Of a stretch of 64,000 nucleotides of DNA, positions 34,478 through 41,337 are shown piece after piece. This DNA comes from Mycolicibacterium sp. CR10 (GTDB lineage Bacteria > Actinomycetota > Actinomycetes > Mycobacteriales > Mycobacteriaceae): assembly GCF_005222675.1 (NCBI RefSeq), contig NZ_STGE01000024.1:62001-126000 (forward strand), read 5' to 3'. Under the pieces are notes generated by a model. That model was not told where the DNA came from, made no database searches, and saw only the letters and a program-made list of their open reading frames with translations. The translations under genes and the position numbers were made by a program. Numbering within the stretch: position 1 is the stretch's first letter; every line of letters begins with the position of its first letter.

Positions 34478-35104
34478 TCAGAGCCGTTCGGCGAGTGTGG
34501 CTTGCCCACCGCCCGTCAGTTCGTCGAGGGCGGCGCGGCGGCCAGTCATCGCCATGAGGAGTGCCTCACCCGAACCGACCACGTCAGGTCCGCTGCCGTG
34601 AGTCCAGTCGACGTCGGTCGCCTGCAGTCTTAACCCGCGGATGCGTTTACCGGCGCCCAGGCGGGGATTACTGGGTACGAGCGGCAGGATCCGCTGGAGC
34701 CGATCTACTGGCACCGTACGCGGGCGGCTGAGGGCGCGGCGGATGTCCTGGTGGTGGATGGTGCCGTCCACGAGGGCGATCATTCCTTTGAACCCGGCGG
34801 TAAGCCCCTGGGGATGGAGATGTCTGCGCAAGAAGTCCATCAAGTCGTCCGTTGACAGCGGCGCGAACTCCTTGACTCCCACTTCGTTGGCACGGATGAC
34901 CCGGCCCTGCGCGAACCGCTTGAGCAGGCCGAGGATGCTTAGCTCCTCGTAGCTGACGACATGGGCGACAACGTCTTTCACTGTCCAGCGGTCGCAGAGG
35001 CTGGCGGCGTTCCACTCCTCGGGAGTCAGCGTTTGAAGGAACGAGGCGAGGTCGGATCGCTCTTCGTACGCCATGTCCATCAGGGACCTTGTGTTGGCAC
35101 TCAT
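34478..35104 (-). CDS. DinB-like / maleylpyruvate isomerase-fold protein
   Basis: 208 aa from ATG at 35104, overlapping the SRPBCC stop by 4 bp. MAYEERSDLASFLQTLTPEEWNAASLCDRWTVKDVVAHVVSYEEL is the start of the mycothiol-dependent maleylpyruvate isomerase/DinB four-helix family (TIGR03083 type), with His in AHVVSYEE and IHHQDIRRAL as metal-site candidates. A mycothiol- or metal-dependent transferase role is expected; substrate unknown. It is the last gene of a three-gene ArsR-led operon. Confidence 0.82.
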   Translation of the reverse strand: MSANTRSLMDMAYEERSDLASFLQTLTPEEWNAASLCDRWTVKDVVAHVVSYEELSILGLLKRFAQGRVIRANEVGVKEFAPLSTDDLMDFLRRHLHPQGLTAGFKGMIALVDGTIHHQDIRRALSRPRTVPVDRLQRILPLVPSNPRLGAGKRIRGLRLQATDVDWTHGSGPDVVGSGEALLMAMTGRRAALDELTGGGQATLAERL

Positions 35105-35589
35105 CGCGACGCCTCCGCCATTGCCAAGTCGACGCAGCGGTGGAGATATAGCGGCCACCCGGCTTCGCCATCGACTCCGTCGGCGACGGCTTGCCAGCCG
35201 ACGCCGTGTCGGCCGAGGTGTCTGTGCTCCAACTCGACCCGGGTGCTCTCGGTGGATTCGGCGAGGAATCTCACCTCAACCTCACTCGACCGGGCGGGAT
35301 CGCTCTCAAGTTGCCAGGTCGGTCCGATGTCCCACGAAAAAACCACCCGGGACGGCGGTTCGTAGACGAGCACTCGCGCCCATTCGCACCGGCTGCCATC
35401 GACCCCGACGTCGTAGATGTGGCCTCCTGCGTGCGGCTCGAATACGGTTTCGGCGATCGGGACCGCAAGTAGGTTGTGCTCGCGCGGCTTGATGGCGTCG
35501 AATCGATCGACGAACAAGGCAAAAGCTCGCTCGAGCCCCGCATTGACGACGACGCTTTTCCGTACCGGCTCTACCTTCGGCCACGTCAC
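35101..35589 (-). CDS. SRPBCC (AHSA1-like) domain protein
   Basis: 162 aa. VEPVRKSVVVNAGLERAFALFVDRFDAIKPREHNLL is the N-terminal strand and helix of the START-like AHSA1 fold; ARVLVYEPPSRVVFSWDIGP and EVEVRFLAESTESTRVELEHRHLG are the sheet. This fold binds hydrophobic ligands. It is overlapped at both ends by 4 bp (ArsR upstream, DinB-like downstream). ArsR plus SRPBCC pairs are common in actinobacteria; the ligand is unknown. Confidence 0.87.
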   Translation of the reverse strand: MTWPKVEPVRKSVVVNAGLERAFALFVDRFDAIKPREHNLLAVPIAETVFEPHAGGHIYDVGVDGSRCEWARVLVYEPPSRVVFSWDIGPTWQLESDPARSSEVEVRFLAESTESTRVELEHRHLGRHGVGWQAVADGVDGEAGWPLYLHRCVDLAMAEASR

Positions 35590-35906
35590 GATTCGCCTCC
35601 TTCTTCATCGGCAATCAATGTGTATGCGTCTAGAGCGTTGCTCCAGAACACGTCCAACTCCGCTCTCAGCGCGTCAACGCCTTTCGGATTCAGCTGATAG
35701 ATGCGTCGCGTTCCAGCAGCCCGATCCTGAACCAGCCCAGCGCATTTCAACACCTTGAGATGCTGCGAGACCGCAGGCCGACTTATCGGAAGCCCATGAG
35801 CCAGCTCGCCTACCGCCATCGGTCCCGCCGCTAGGCGCTTGAAGATCTTTCGTCGGGTGCCGTCAGCCAGCGCCGCCCAGGGGTCAGCAGCTTGGTAAGT
35901 GGCCAC
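35586..35906 (-). CDS. ArsR-family transcriptional regulator
   Basis: 106 aa, GTG start. YQAADPWAALADGTRRKIFKRLAAGPMAVGELAHGLPISRPAVSQHLKVLKCAGLVQDRAAGTRRIYQLNPKGVDALRAEL is the standard ArsR winged helix. There is no Cys metal site like that of ArsR/SmtB, so it belongs to the non-metal SRPBCC-linked group. A palindrome at 35913-35926 right before its start suggests autoregulation of the three-gene operon. Confidence 0.92.
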   Translation of the reverse strand: MATYQAADPWAALADGTRRKIFKRLAAGPMAVGELAHGLPISRPAVSQHLKVLKCAGLVQDRAAGTRRIYQLNPKGVDALRAELDVFWSNALDAYTLIADEEGGES

Positions 35907-35912
35907 GAACCG

Positions 35913-35926
35913 TAAGTCTACACTTA
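35913..35926. promoter_or_regulatory. Putative ArsR operator
   Basis: TAAGT-CTAC-ACTTA is an inverted repeat 7 bp before the ArsR start codon, where an autoregulator would block initiation. Confidence 0.5.
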
Positions 35927-36070
35927 ACTAAGCTTCGACATGTCAGCAACCGTCCCTTCGGGTCGCTTTCCGCGGCTTCGGCCCGCCTCGGTACTGGCCG
36001 ATGAGCCGGGGTCTATGAACGGCCTCGGACAAACCGGCGCGGTCGCGTCCACGCTTAGGCTGGCAGTGAT

Positions 36071-36099
36071 GGCCCGAACGCCCGTTCGGTGTGTCCTAG
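36071..36099. repeat. Second copy of satellite right-end sequence
   Basis: 27 of 29 bases match 30016-30044, including palindrome CCGAAC-GCCC-GTTCGG and TGTCCTA. In the satellite this lies beside the XRE-ImmA gene; here no such gene remains, which points to a lost related element. Confidence 0.8.
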
Positions 36100-36243
36100 T
36101 TGTACTGACCTGAGGCTCTCACCAGGGCAAAGACGCACTGGACACATGAGCACGGACCAAAGCCTGCCGACGTGGCCGTTTAGGGTCGGGTAGGTTTTTA
36201 GCGATTCAACCCAAGACCGACGCAGCACTTAACGAAGGCCATC

Positions 36244-36501
36244 ATGTCTGAGGACCAGATCACCGACGTTCCACCGAATCACCTCTCCATTGATCCGAGC
36301 AGCCCTTTCTACAGCGAAGAGGTGCTCCGCCGCGACGTGGGTATCCGCTTCAATGGCGTCGAGAAAACCAACGTTCTCGAATACGACGTGGCCGAGGGTT
36401 GGGTGCGTGTCGAAGTGCCCACGGCGAAGGATCGTCGTGGAAATCCGATGGCGATCAAGCTCAGCGGCACGGTTGAACCGTATTTTCGCCTCGCGAAGTA
36501 G
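36244..36501 (+). CDS. DUF3297 family protein
   Basis: 85 aa: NHLSIDPSSPFYSEEVLRRDVGIRFNGVEKTNVLEYDVAEGWVRVEVPTAKDRRGNPMAIKLSGTVEPYFRLAK. This is the full DUF3297 pattern (SPFY...RDVGIRFNG.EKTNV.EY...EGWVRV...DRRGNPM..KL.G.VE.Y). The family is widespread and small, with no established function. It lies between the remnant repeat and the decayed tRNA end, so it is possibly cargo of the older insertion. Confidence 0.93.
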   Translation: MSEDQITDVPPNHLSIDPSSPFYSEEVLRRDVGIRFNGVEKTNVLEYDVAEGWVRVEVPTAKDRRGNPMAIKLSGTVEPYFRLAK

Positions 36502-36537
36502 CGCGTGACGACAGTTGCCGCCGCTGTGCTGTCAAGG

Positions 36538-36593
36538 GGTAGTGCCCGTTGGCAGCAATGTGGGGTCCAAGGTTTCGAATTTCCTTAGCGCGC
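36538..36593 (+). pseudogene. Decayed tRNA-Ala 3' part (old att site)
   Basis: GGTAGTGCCCGTTGGCAG...TGTGGGG-TCCAAGGTTTCGAATTTCCTTAGC follows the intact tRNA-Ala from the D-loop GGTAG to TTAGC with point changes and small indels. The T-loop TTCGAAT is intact, but the anticodon stem no longer pairs. The 5' acceptor strand is absent, as expected for an attR remnant. Confidence 0.65.
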
Positions 36594-36601
36594 CCTTTGG
36601 C

Positions 36602-36635
36602 AATCCGCTTCGACCCTCGGTCGGAGCGGATTTTT
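36602..36635 (+). terminator. Terminator after decayed tRNA
   Basis: AATCCGCTTCGACC-CTC-GGTCGGAGCGGATT forms a 14-bp stem with one G-T pair, followed by TTTTT. It is probably the original terminator of tRNA-Ala, displaced by the insertions. Confidence 0.85.
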
Positions 36636-36930
36636 GGTTCGCTGCGGTAGGCGATTAGTCCTGATCCTGCGCCGGCGTCAGCCCCCCGCGAGGATCTCGC
36701 ATTCCCGCAGCACGCGTCGTCCCTTGCCTGGCGGACAGGAAACCCTTGCTTTCGGGCGTCATGTTCTAGCTTCCCGGCGATTACGCCGCCGCTGGCGGCG
36801 CACGACTATTGCTGCAGCGGGAAAAACCGGAGACGGCCGAAACTCGGCAGACCACATACAGACCCGCAGTGAACGGCCAAACGACCAACACGCGCCCGAC
36901 CAGGGCAGCGACAACCTCGCAGGAGCACTC
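36636..36930. other. Leader region without recognised gene
   Basis: About 295 bp before the secreted DUF4189 protein. Nothing coding is convincing. The ribosome site AGGAG at 36921 belongs to the following gene. Confidence 0.5.
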
Positions 36931-37653
36931 ATGAACACCACTTCCAAGAGCCGTATGGGCTGGCAAGGCCGGACCGCGGCCGCCATCGCGGTGGCCGCGG
37001 GGACGGCCGCCGTCGGCCTGCTCACGCCCGCATCGGCGCAGGCCGCCGATCAGTACATCGCGTTGGCGCTCGGATATGTCAACGAGAATCCGCCCGTCAC
37101 GATGGCAGGCGGTTCGTCGATCGCCGGCAGCCAAGACCAGGCCGGCCTGGGGGCACTGACGAACTGTTCCAACAATGGCGCCAGTCAGTGCGTGACCGTG
37201 GTCATCGCCACAAATGAGTGCGCGGCGGCCGCCTCCAATAACTATGGCGAGGAGGTCGGGGCATCAGGCCCGACGGTTGCTGCCGCCTCGAGTAGCGCGT
37301 TGGCCAAATTGCAGAACCAGACGGGTGCGAAGGTGATCGTGTCGGGGTGCTCGAATGGCAACTCCACGCCACCGCCGCCGAATAATCCGCCACCGCCGCC
37401 ACCGGCGCCGAAGCTGGGTCCGACGGTGTCGTTCGACACGGTTGTGGGTGGCCTGGTTGCTCACATCACGGATCGCAGCGGGGTGTCGTCGCAGTGCACG
37501 TACACGGCGGACAACTTCAACCGTGGCTTCGCCCTGCCCGCGAACTCCCAGTACGACCTACGGATCGTCCCGGCAGTTCCGCGGTTCAAGAACTGGAACG
37601 TCACTATCGCGTGTGACAACGGAACCAGCACGGCGACAACGACATTCTTCTGA
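36931..37653 (+). CDS. Secreted DUF4189-domain protein with Pro-rich linker
   Basis: 240 aa from ATG at 36931 (AGGAG upstream). Signal peptide with cleavage near ASAQAADQ. Residues about 35-140 are a DUF4189 domain (ALGYVNENPPVTMAGGSSIAGSQDQAGLGALTNCSNNGASQCVTVVIATNECAAAASNNYG...), with paired Cys. A PPPPNNPPPPPPAPK linker leads to a C-terminal domain of about 75 residues with two Cys (SSQCTYTADNFNRGFALPANSQYDLRIVP...TIACDNGTS). It should be exported; DUF4189 has no known activity. A strong terminator follows. Confidence 0.87.
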   Translation: MNTTSKSRMGWQGRTAAAIAVAAGTAAVGLLTPASAQAADQYIALALGYVNENPPVTMAGGSSIAGSQDQAGLGALTNCSNNGASQCVTVVIATNECAAAASNNYGEEVGASGPTVAAASSSALAKLQNQTGAKVIVSGCSNGNSTPPPPNNPPPPPPAPKLGPTVSFDTVVGGLVAHITDRSGVSSQCTYTADNFNRGFALPANSQYDLRIVPAVPRFKNWNVTIACDNGTSTATTTFF

Positions 37654-37674
37654 GCCCGACAGTTCCGACAGCCC

Positions 37675-37714
37675 GAAACCGCTCGGACCGTGATGTCACG
37701 GTCCGGGCGGTTTC
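37675..37714 (+). terminator. Long hairpin terminator
   Basis: GAAACCGC...GCGGTTTC encloses CGGACCGTGA-TG-TCACGGTCCG, a nearly perfect 40-nt hairpin 21 bp after the DUF4189 stop. Confidence 0.85.
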
Positions 37715-37730
37715 AGCTCGTCACCGATGA

Positions 37731-37898
37731 ACCGTTCAGGAGTTGTGGCTGGAATTCGTCCGTGGGGGAGAGCCCTGGGAACCCTACGACGGCGTCGGCG
37801 GGTCCACGCTGCTGCTCGGCCCTGAGACCGGAATCGCGCGCGGCCACCGTGCAGAGCAACTCGCCGTCTGGGAAAGCCGCTATCCCGCCTACGGGTAG
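37731..37898 (+). pseudogene. Carboxylesterase C-terminal remnant
   Basis: An open stretch without start codon reads TVQELWLEFVRGGEPWEPYDG...TLLLGPETGIARGHRAEQLAVWESRYPAYG and stop. The LWLEFVRGGEPWEPY pattern matches the end of type-B carboxylesterases (ALW..FA..G.P.WP.Y). Only about 55 codons survive; the rest of the gene is gone, cut off by the DUF4189 terminator. The match is from memory of the family. Confidence 0.55.
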
Positions 37899-38015
37899 GC
37901 GACTTGTTGGCCGTTGCGGTGCTCGTGTACGAAACCCATCCGGCGTGCGACGGATTCCGCACGCGATGAGCGCAACATCGTCACCCGATGCGCCTGCTGG
38001 CCTACGCTCGGTGCC

Positions 38016-38678
38016 ATGACCGACCATGACAAGGCCGCCGCACGCCGCGAGATCGCAGACGCGCTTTTGACCGCGCTCGACCGCCGTCACGAAATCCTCG
38101 ACGCCATCGTCGAAGCCGAGTCTCGTCCAGCCGCGGTGGCGGCGGTGTCGCAGCTTCTCGGGGCATCGCCACGTGCGGGCGAAGCCGTCATCGGCATGTC
38201 GTTCGAGCAGCTCACCCGAGAATCACGACGCAAGATCAAGGCCGAACTCGACGACCTGAACAGCCAGTTGGCGTTCACCCTCAACGAGCGCCCGGCCTCG
38301 TCCGGCGAGACGCTGGAACTGAGGCTCTTCTCGCCGAACGACGACCGTGACATCTTCGCCGCCCGTACCTCGGACGTCGGTGCCGCCGGCGACGGCTCCG
38401 GCGCCCCGGCCGGAGACCTCGACAACGAGATTGGCTCGGCCCTGGGCCGGGTCAGCGCTGAGGAGGCGGCGTGGTTCGTTGTCCTCGAGGGCGACGACAA
38501 GGTCGGGATGGTTTTTGGCGAACTCCTCATGGGTGAAGTCAACGTCCGCGTCTGGATCCATCCGGAACAACGGGGCCGTGGTTACGGCACCGCGGCGCTG
38601 CGCAAGTCGCGCTCGGAGATGGCTACGTACTTCCCGGCCGTGCCGATGGTGGTGCGCACACCGGGCACCACCTCCTGA
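38016..38678 (+). CDS. GNAT acetyltransferase with GyrA-like helical N-terminus
   Basis: 220 aa from ATG at 38016. Residues 8-85 (ADALLTALDRRHEILDAIVEAESRPAAVAAVSQLLGASPRAGEAVIGMSFEQLTRESRRKIKAELDDL) follow the GyrA/ParC tower-end pattern: ALD...ILDAI, L..S...A..I..M....LT...R.KI..EL..L. Residues about 100-220 are a GNAT domain, with VNVRVWIHPEQRGRGYGTAALRKSRSEMA as acetyl-CoA loop (RGRGYG). The fusion is compact and intact. Substrate unknown; an interaction with gyrase or DNA is only an idea. Confidence 0.8.
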   Translation: MTDHDKAAARREIADALLTALDRRHEILDAIVEAESRPAAVAAVSQLLGASPRAGEAVIGMSFEQLTRESRRKIKAELDDLNSQLAFTLNERPASSGETLELRLFSPNDDRDIFAARTSDVGAAGDGSGAPAGDLDNEIGSALGRVSAEEAAWFVVLEGDDKVGMVFGELLMGEVNVRVWIHPEQRGRGYGTAALRKSRSEMATYFPAVPMVVRTPGTTS

Positions 38679-38828
38679 GCGGGGTGTGTCCACAGGTACC
38701 GAGATCGAAACCGTTTCAAGGCACCGTTCAGCGTCGAAACACACTGTCCCGCAACACGGCAACTGTCGCCGAAACGGTCGGTCGCGCTCGACAGACTCCC
38801 CGTTCCGCCTCGGGCGCCTCGGTTATCG

Positions 38829-39317
38829 CTACTCGGTGAAGACGTCGATCTTGCGCACCGGATTCAACATCACCACCGGAATGTGACGTGTGGTCGACAA
38901 CTGATAGCCGAGATACGGCGGGAACAGGTGCGTCATGTAGGACCAAACCTGGTGCCGTTCTTCGGCTTCGGGCTCGCGCCAGGTGGCCTCGAATGCCTGC
39001 GTCGCGATCTGCACGCCGATCGTCTCGCTGGCCACGATGTTCTTGTACCAGTCGGGATGGTCGTCGGCGCCGCCCTTGGACGCGACGATGACGATCTCGC
39101 CGCCGACATTGCCGTAGATCAACGGGCAGATGTAGGTCTTGCCGGACTTGCGCCCCACACACTTGATCAAGCAGTGGGTCGTGATCGGGTGACCGCCGGC
39201 CGAGCTGATGTCCACGATGTGCCCTCGCGCGCCGCCCGAGCTGAGGTACATCTTCAGATGCTCGGCCGCAAAGTCCCCACGGGCCGCGCGGATCGCTGCG
39301 GCATCTGCGTCGCTCAT
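38829..39317 (-). CDS. Deazaflavin (F420)-dependent nitroreductase-like protein
   Basis: 162 aa of the Ddn/DUF385 split-barrel family: HLKMYLSSGGARGHIVDISSAGGHPITTHCLIKCVGRKSGKTYICPLIYGNVGGEIVIVASKGGADDHPDWYKNIVASETIGVQI. The GRKSG and SKGGADDHPDWYKN motifs bind F420. These proteins reduce quinones, lipids or xenobiotics with F420H2. The protein is 162 aa, with a longer than usual N-terminus. Isolated gene. Confidence 0.92.
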   Translation of the reverse strand: MSDADAAAIRAARGDFAAEHLKMYLSSGGARGHIVDISSAGGHPITTHCLIKCVGRKSGKTYICPLIYGNVGGEIVIVASKGGADDHPDWYKNIVASETIGVQIATQAFEATWREPEAEERHQVWSYMTHLFPPYLGYQLSTTRHIPVVMLNPVRKIDVFTE

Positions 39318-39408
39318 TGCTCAGAATCCCTCTCGCCACCGGATGCCCTATAAGTAGTACTGCACCGGCACTCCGGTCAGCGAGCAGGGCGGGTTCGTGA
39401 GGGCGACG

Positions 39409-39437
39409 AACGGCCCCCTCATGGCGAGGGGGCCGTT
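39409..39437 (-). terminator. Terminator of GjpA-like gene
   Basis: AACGGCCCCCTC and GAGGGGGCCGTT form a perfect 12-bp stem with 5-nt loop, 18 bp after the stop codon of the minus-strand gene. Confidence 0.8.
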
Positions 39438-39455
39438 GGTGAAATCGAATCGGAT

Positions 39456-40898
39456 CTACTCGTCGCCGCCGGAGTTGGCGCTGTCGGACTTGCTGCTGTC
39501 GGACTTGCTGCCCTCCGACGTGGTGCCGTCGGCCTTCTCCTTCGACGCGCTGTCCGCGGACTTGCTATCTGCGGAGGCGTCGGTGTCGGTGGCGTCTGAC
39601 GAATCGTTGCCCTCGTCCTCGCTCGCCTCGTCGGCAGCGTCGGTCCCCTCGTCGCTGGGTTCAGCCTCGGCCTCAGTCCCCGCGTCGGTCGGCTCGGCCT
39701 CGGCGCTGTCCTCGTCCTCGGTGGTCTCCTCGACATCGACCACCGGTGTCGCGGCGTCGTCGGTCGGGGGGACCTCTGTGGGAACGGTGGGGCTCTCGTC
39801 CGCGACGGGCCCGGTAGGCGTGGCCGTCGTGGCGGTGTCGACGCTCAGCGTCACCAGGTCGCCGTCCGCGGCGAGCTCGGTGGACGACACCGTCGCCAGA
39901 GTGGCGTCCGCGGTGGTCTCGCTGGTCTCCGCCTCTGCCGTCACGCCGGCGAGCGCCTGAGCAATCGTCTGGGGCAGTTTGACGAAGAACGCGTCGATCG
40001 GCCCGCCCTCGGTGAAGATGCCCGGGAAAACCTCCCAGGACGGCGAGACGCTGGACTGGTACCCATTGAGGAACGCGTTCAAGACCTTTGCGGGTGCATT
40101 GACGACTTCGCTGACCGCAGTAACCCAGTCGCCGTCGTAGATCGAGGCCGAGACCACGTTGAGGATGTCGGTGAGCTGGTAGATCGCGGTGATCGGCGGA
40201 CCCAGCAGCGAGTACGCATATCCGGTGGTGGTGGTGTCGCCGACGAAGACCGCATCGAGCACGGCGGCGAGAGCGGTCGCGCCGAAATCCCGTGCGATCT
40301 GGCCGGGGATCTCGAATGCGGGGTACAGCGGCCATCCCGCCTCGCCGAGGCCGAAGATCGCCCAGCTCGCGATGTTGGCGAAGCCCTGGGTGAACTGTCC
40401 GGCCTGCACTGCTTCCCACGCCGCCTGCAACACGGCCGGAAGTTCGGAGAAGTGTTCGGTCAGACCGGCGTTCGAGGCCGCCAGGCCCGCGTTGATGGTC
40501 GCGGTGTAGCTCGGCAGGTTGCTGAAGAACTGCTCCAGGCCGGGGCTCGGATTGAGGACCGTGTGGGCGATCTCCGAGTACAGCGACGAGTTGGTGATGA
40601 TCTCCCATGCCGCGGGTAGACCGGTGCCGGCGAGGTCACTGCCCCGCGTGCCCAGGTTCTCGATCGTGGTGGCAATGGTCTGTCCCCACACGCCGATCGG
40701 ATCGATCCACGCCGAGAGCTGCACGGCCTCCTGCTGGAGCGCGGGTAGTGCCAGGGACGGTGCGGCCGGGTTGATGGCGATGACAGAGGCGCCCGCGATG
40801 GCGACGCTGGCCATCAGCAATCTCTTGTCGCGGGGGACAGATGACGTGGGCGCGGACCAAAAACTGCGGTTCCGGTCGGCACGAAGGGCTAATTGCAC
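39456..40898 (-). CDS. Secreted GjpA-like protein with acidic tail, possibly iron-regulated
   Basis: 480 aa from GTG at 40898, chosen because AGGAG lies six bases upstream and the N-terminus then reads (M)QLALRADRNRSF; a GTG at 40919 is possible. A signal region (LLMASVAIAGASVIAINPAAPSLALPAL) is followed by about 270 residues of hydrophobic helices with Trp/Gly motifs, then about 150 residues of Asp/Glu/Ser/Thr. It is a paralogue of the 1984-3081 protein. An IdeR-like box sits 61 bp upstream. Envelope location is likely; a pore role is only suggested by the GjpA name. Confidence 0.75.
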   Translation of the reverse strand: MQLALRADRNRSFWSAPTSSVPRDKRLLMASVAIAGASVIAINPAAPSLALPALQQEAVQLSAWIDPIGVWGQTIATTIENLGTRGSDLAGTGLPAAWEIITNSSLYSEIAHTVLNPSPGLEQFFSNLPSYTATINAGLAASNAGLTEHFSELPAVLQAAWEAVQAGQFTQGFANIASWAIFGLGEAGWPLYPAFEIPGQIARDFGATALAAVLDAVFVGDTTTTGYAYSLLGPPITAIYQLTDILNVVSASIYDGDWVTAVSEVVNAPAKVLNAFLNGYQSSVSPSWEVFPGIFTEGGPIDAFFVKLPQTIAQALAGVTAEAETSETTADATLATVSSTELAADGDLVTLSVDTATTATPTGPVADESPTVPTEVPPTDDAATPVVDVEETTEDEDSAEAEPTDAGTEAEAEPSDEGTDAADEASEDEGNDSSDATDTDASADSKSADSASKEKADGTTSEGSKSDSSKSDSANSGGDE

Positions 40899-40958
40899 GC
40901 GGTTCTCCTGGACAGTCACAACGGGGGGGACGGGTAGCCACTGAGGGCGAGCCGAAGA

Positions 40959-40977
40959 TTAGTGCAGGCTCACCTAA
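40959..40977 (-). promoter_or_regulatory. Putative IdeR box upstream of GjpA-like gene
   Basis: TTAGTGCAGGCTCACCTAA matches TWAGGTWAGSCTWACCTWA at 15 of 19 positions, similar in quality to the mbtK box. If functional it would make this envelope protein iron-repressed. Confidence 0.5.
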
Positions 40978-41337
40978 CCTACAAGAGCTACCTAGGGCGC
41001 CTAACGCTCCGACGTTGCCCATGGTCACCTGCGCACCGCGACGTCGGTGGCGGGCGGCAGTGCGCCGGCGCGGCCGGTCCCGGAACATTCTCGGCCGGGA
41101 GACCCACCAGTTGTGGGGTGGAAATAGTGATCGCAGTTTCCGGCGACAAACGCGGCCCCCGGCGGAATCCTGCGAAGGTTTCTGTGTGGTCGTGCTGAGC
41201 GTGTGCTCGACTAGATGTGTTGCAAATCAAGATCATTCAATAATGAGCATCGAATTTGCGACATTAATGGCGATGTCCCCGCGAGGGTTCAGTCATCCAG
41301 TTAACATATTGTCGTTCGCGGGCTGGGGGAGGTCGGT
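40978..41337. other. Intergenic region, no gene seen
   Basis: 360 bp between divergent genes. A locally AT-richer stretch (41215-41310, TTGCAAATCAAGATCATTCAATAATGAGC) probably carries the promoter of the lipoprotein gene. No other structure stands out. Confidence 0.5.

Larger units (their letters stand above)
35907..36243. other. Intergenic region with satellite right-end remnant
   Basis: No gene is seen here. It holds the ArsR operator (35913-35926) and the 36071-36099 copy of the satellite right-end sequence, followed by a decayed second repeat (TGTACTGAC at 36101). The promoter of the DUF3297 gene must lie near its 3' end; no strong -35/-10 is obvious. Confidence 0.6.
30216..36593. mobile_element. 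Possible older, decayed insertion at the same tRNA
   Basis: The segment between attR and a decayed tRNA-Ala 3' end (36538-36593) carries a second copy of the satellite right-end sequence (36071-36099). The simplest reading is that an earlier element used the same site, lost its integrase and packaging genes and kept cargo (nucleoside phosphorylase, persulfide genes, ArsR operon, DUF3297). A tRNA duplication is the alternative. Confidence 0.4.

Noticed and set aside
36060-36068. CTGGCAGTG next to the right-end remnant as another att core
   Set aside because: Nine bases matching the tRNA anticodon loop could be chance, and no T-arm follows.
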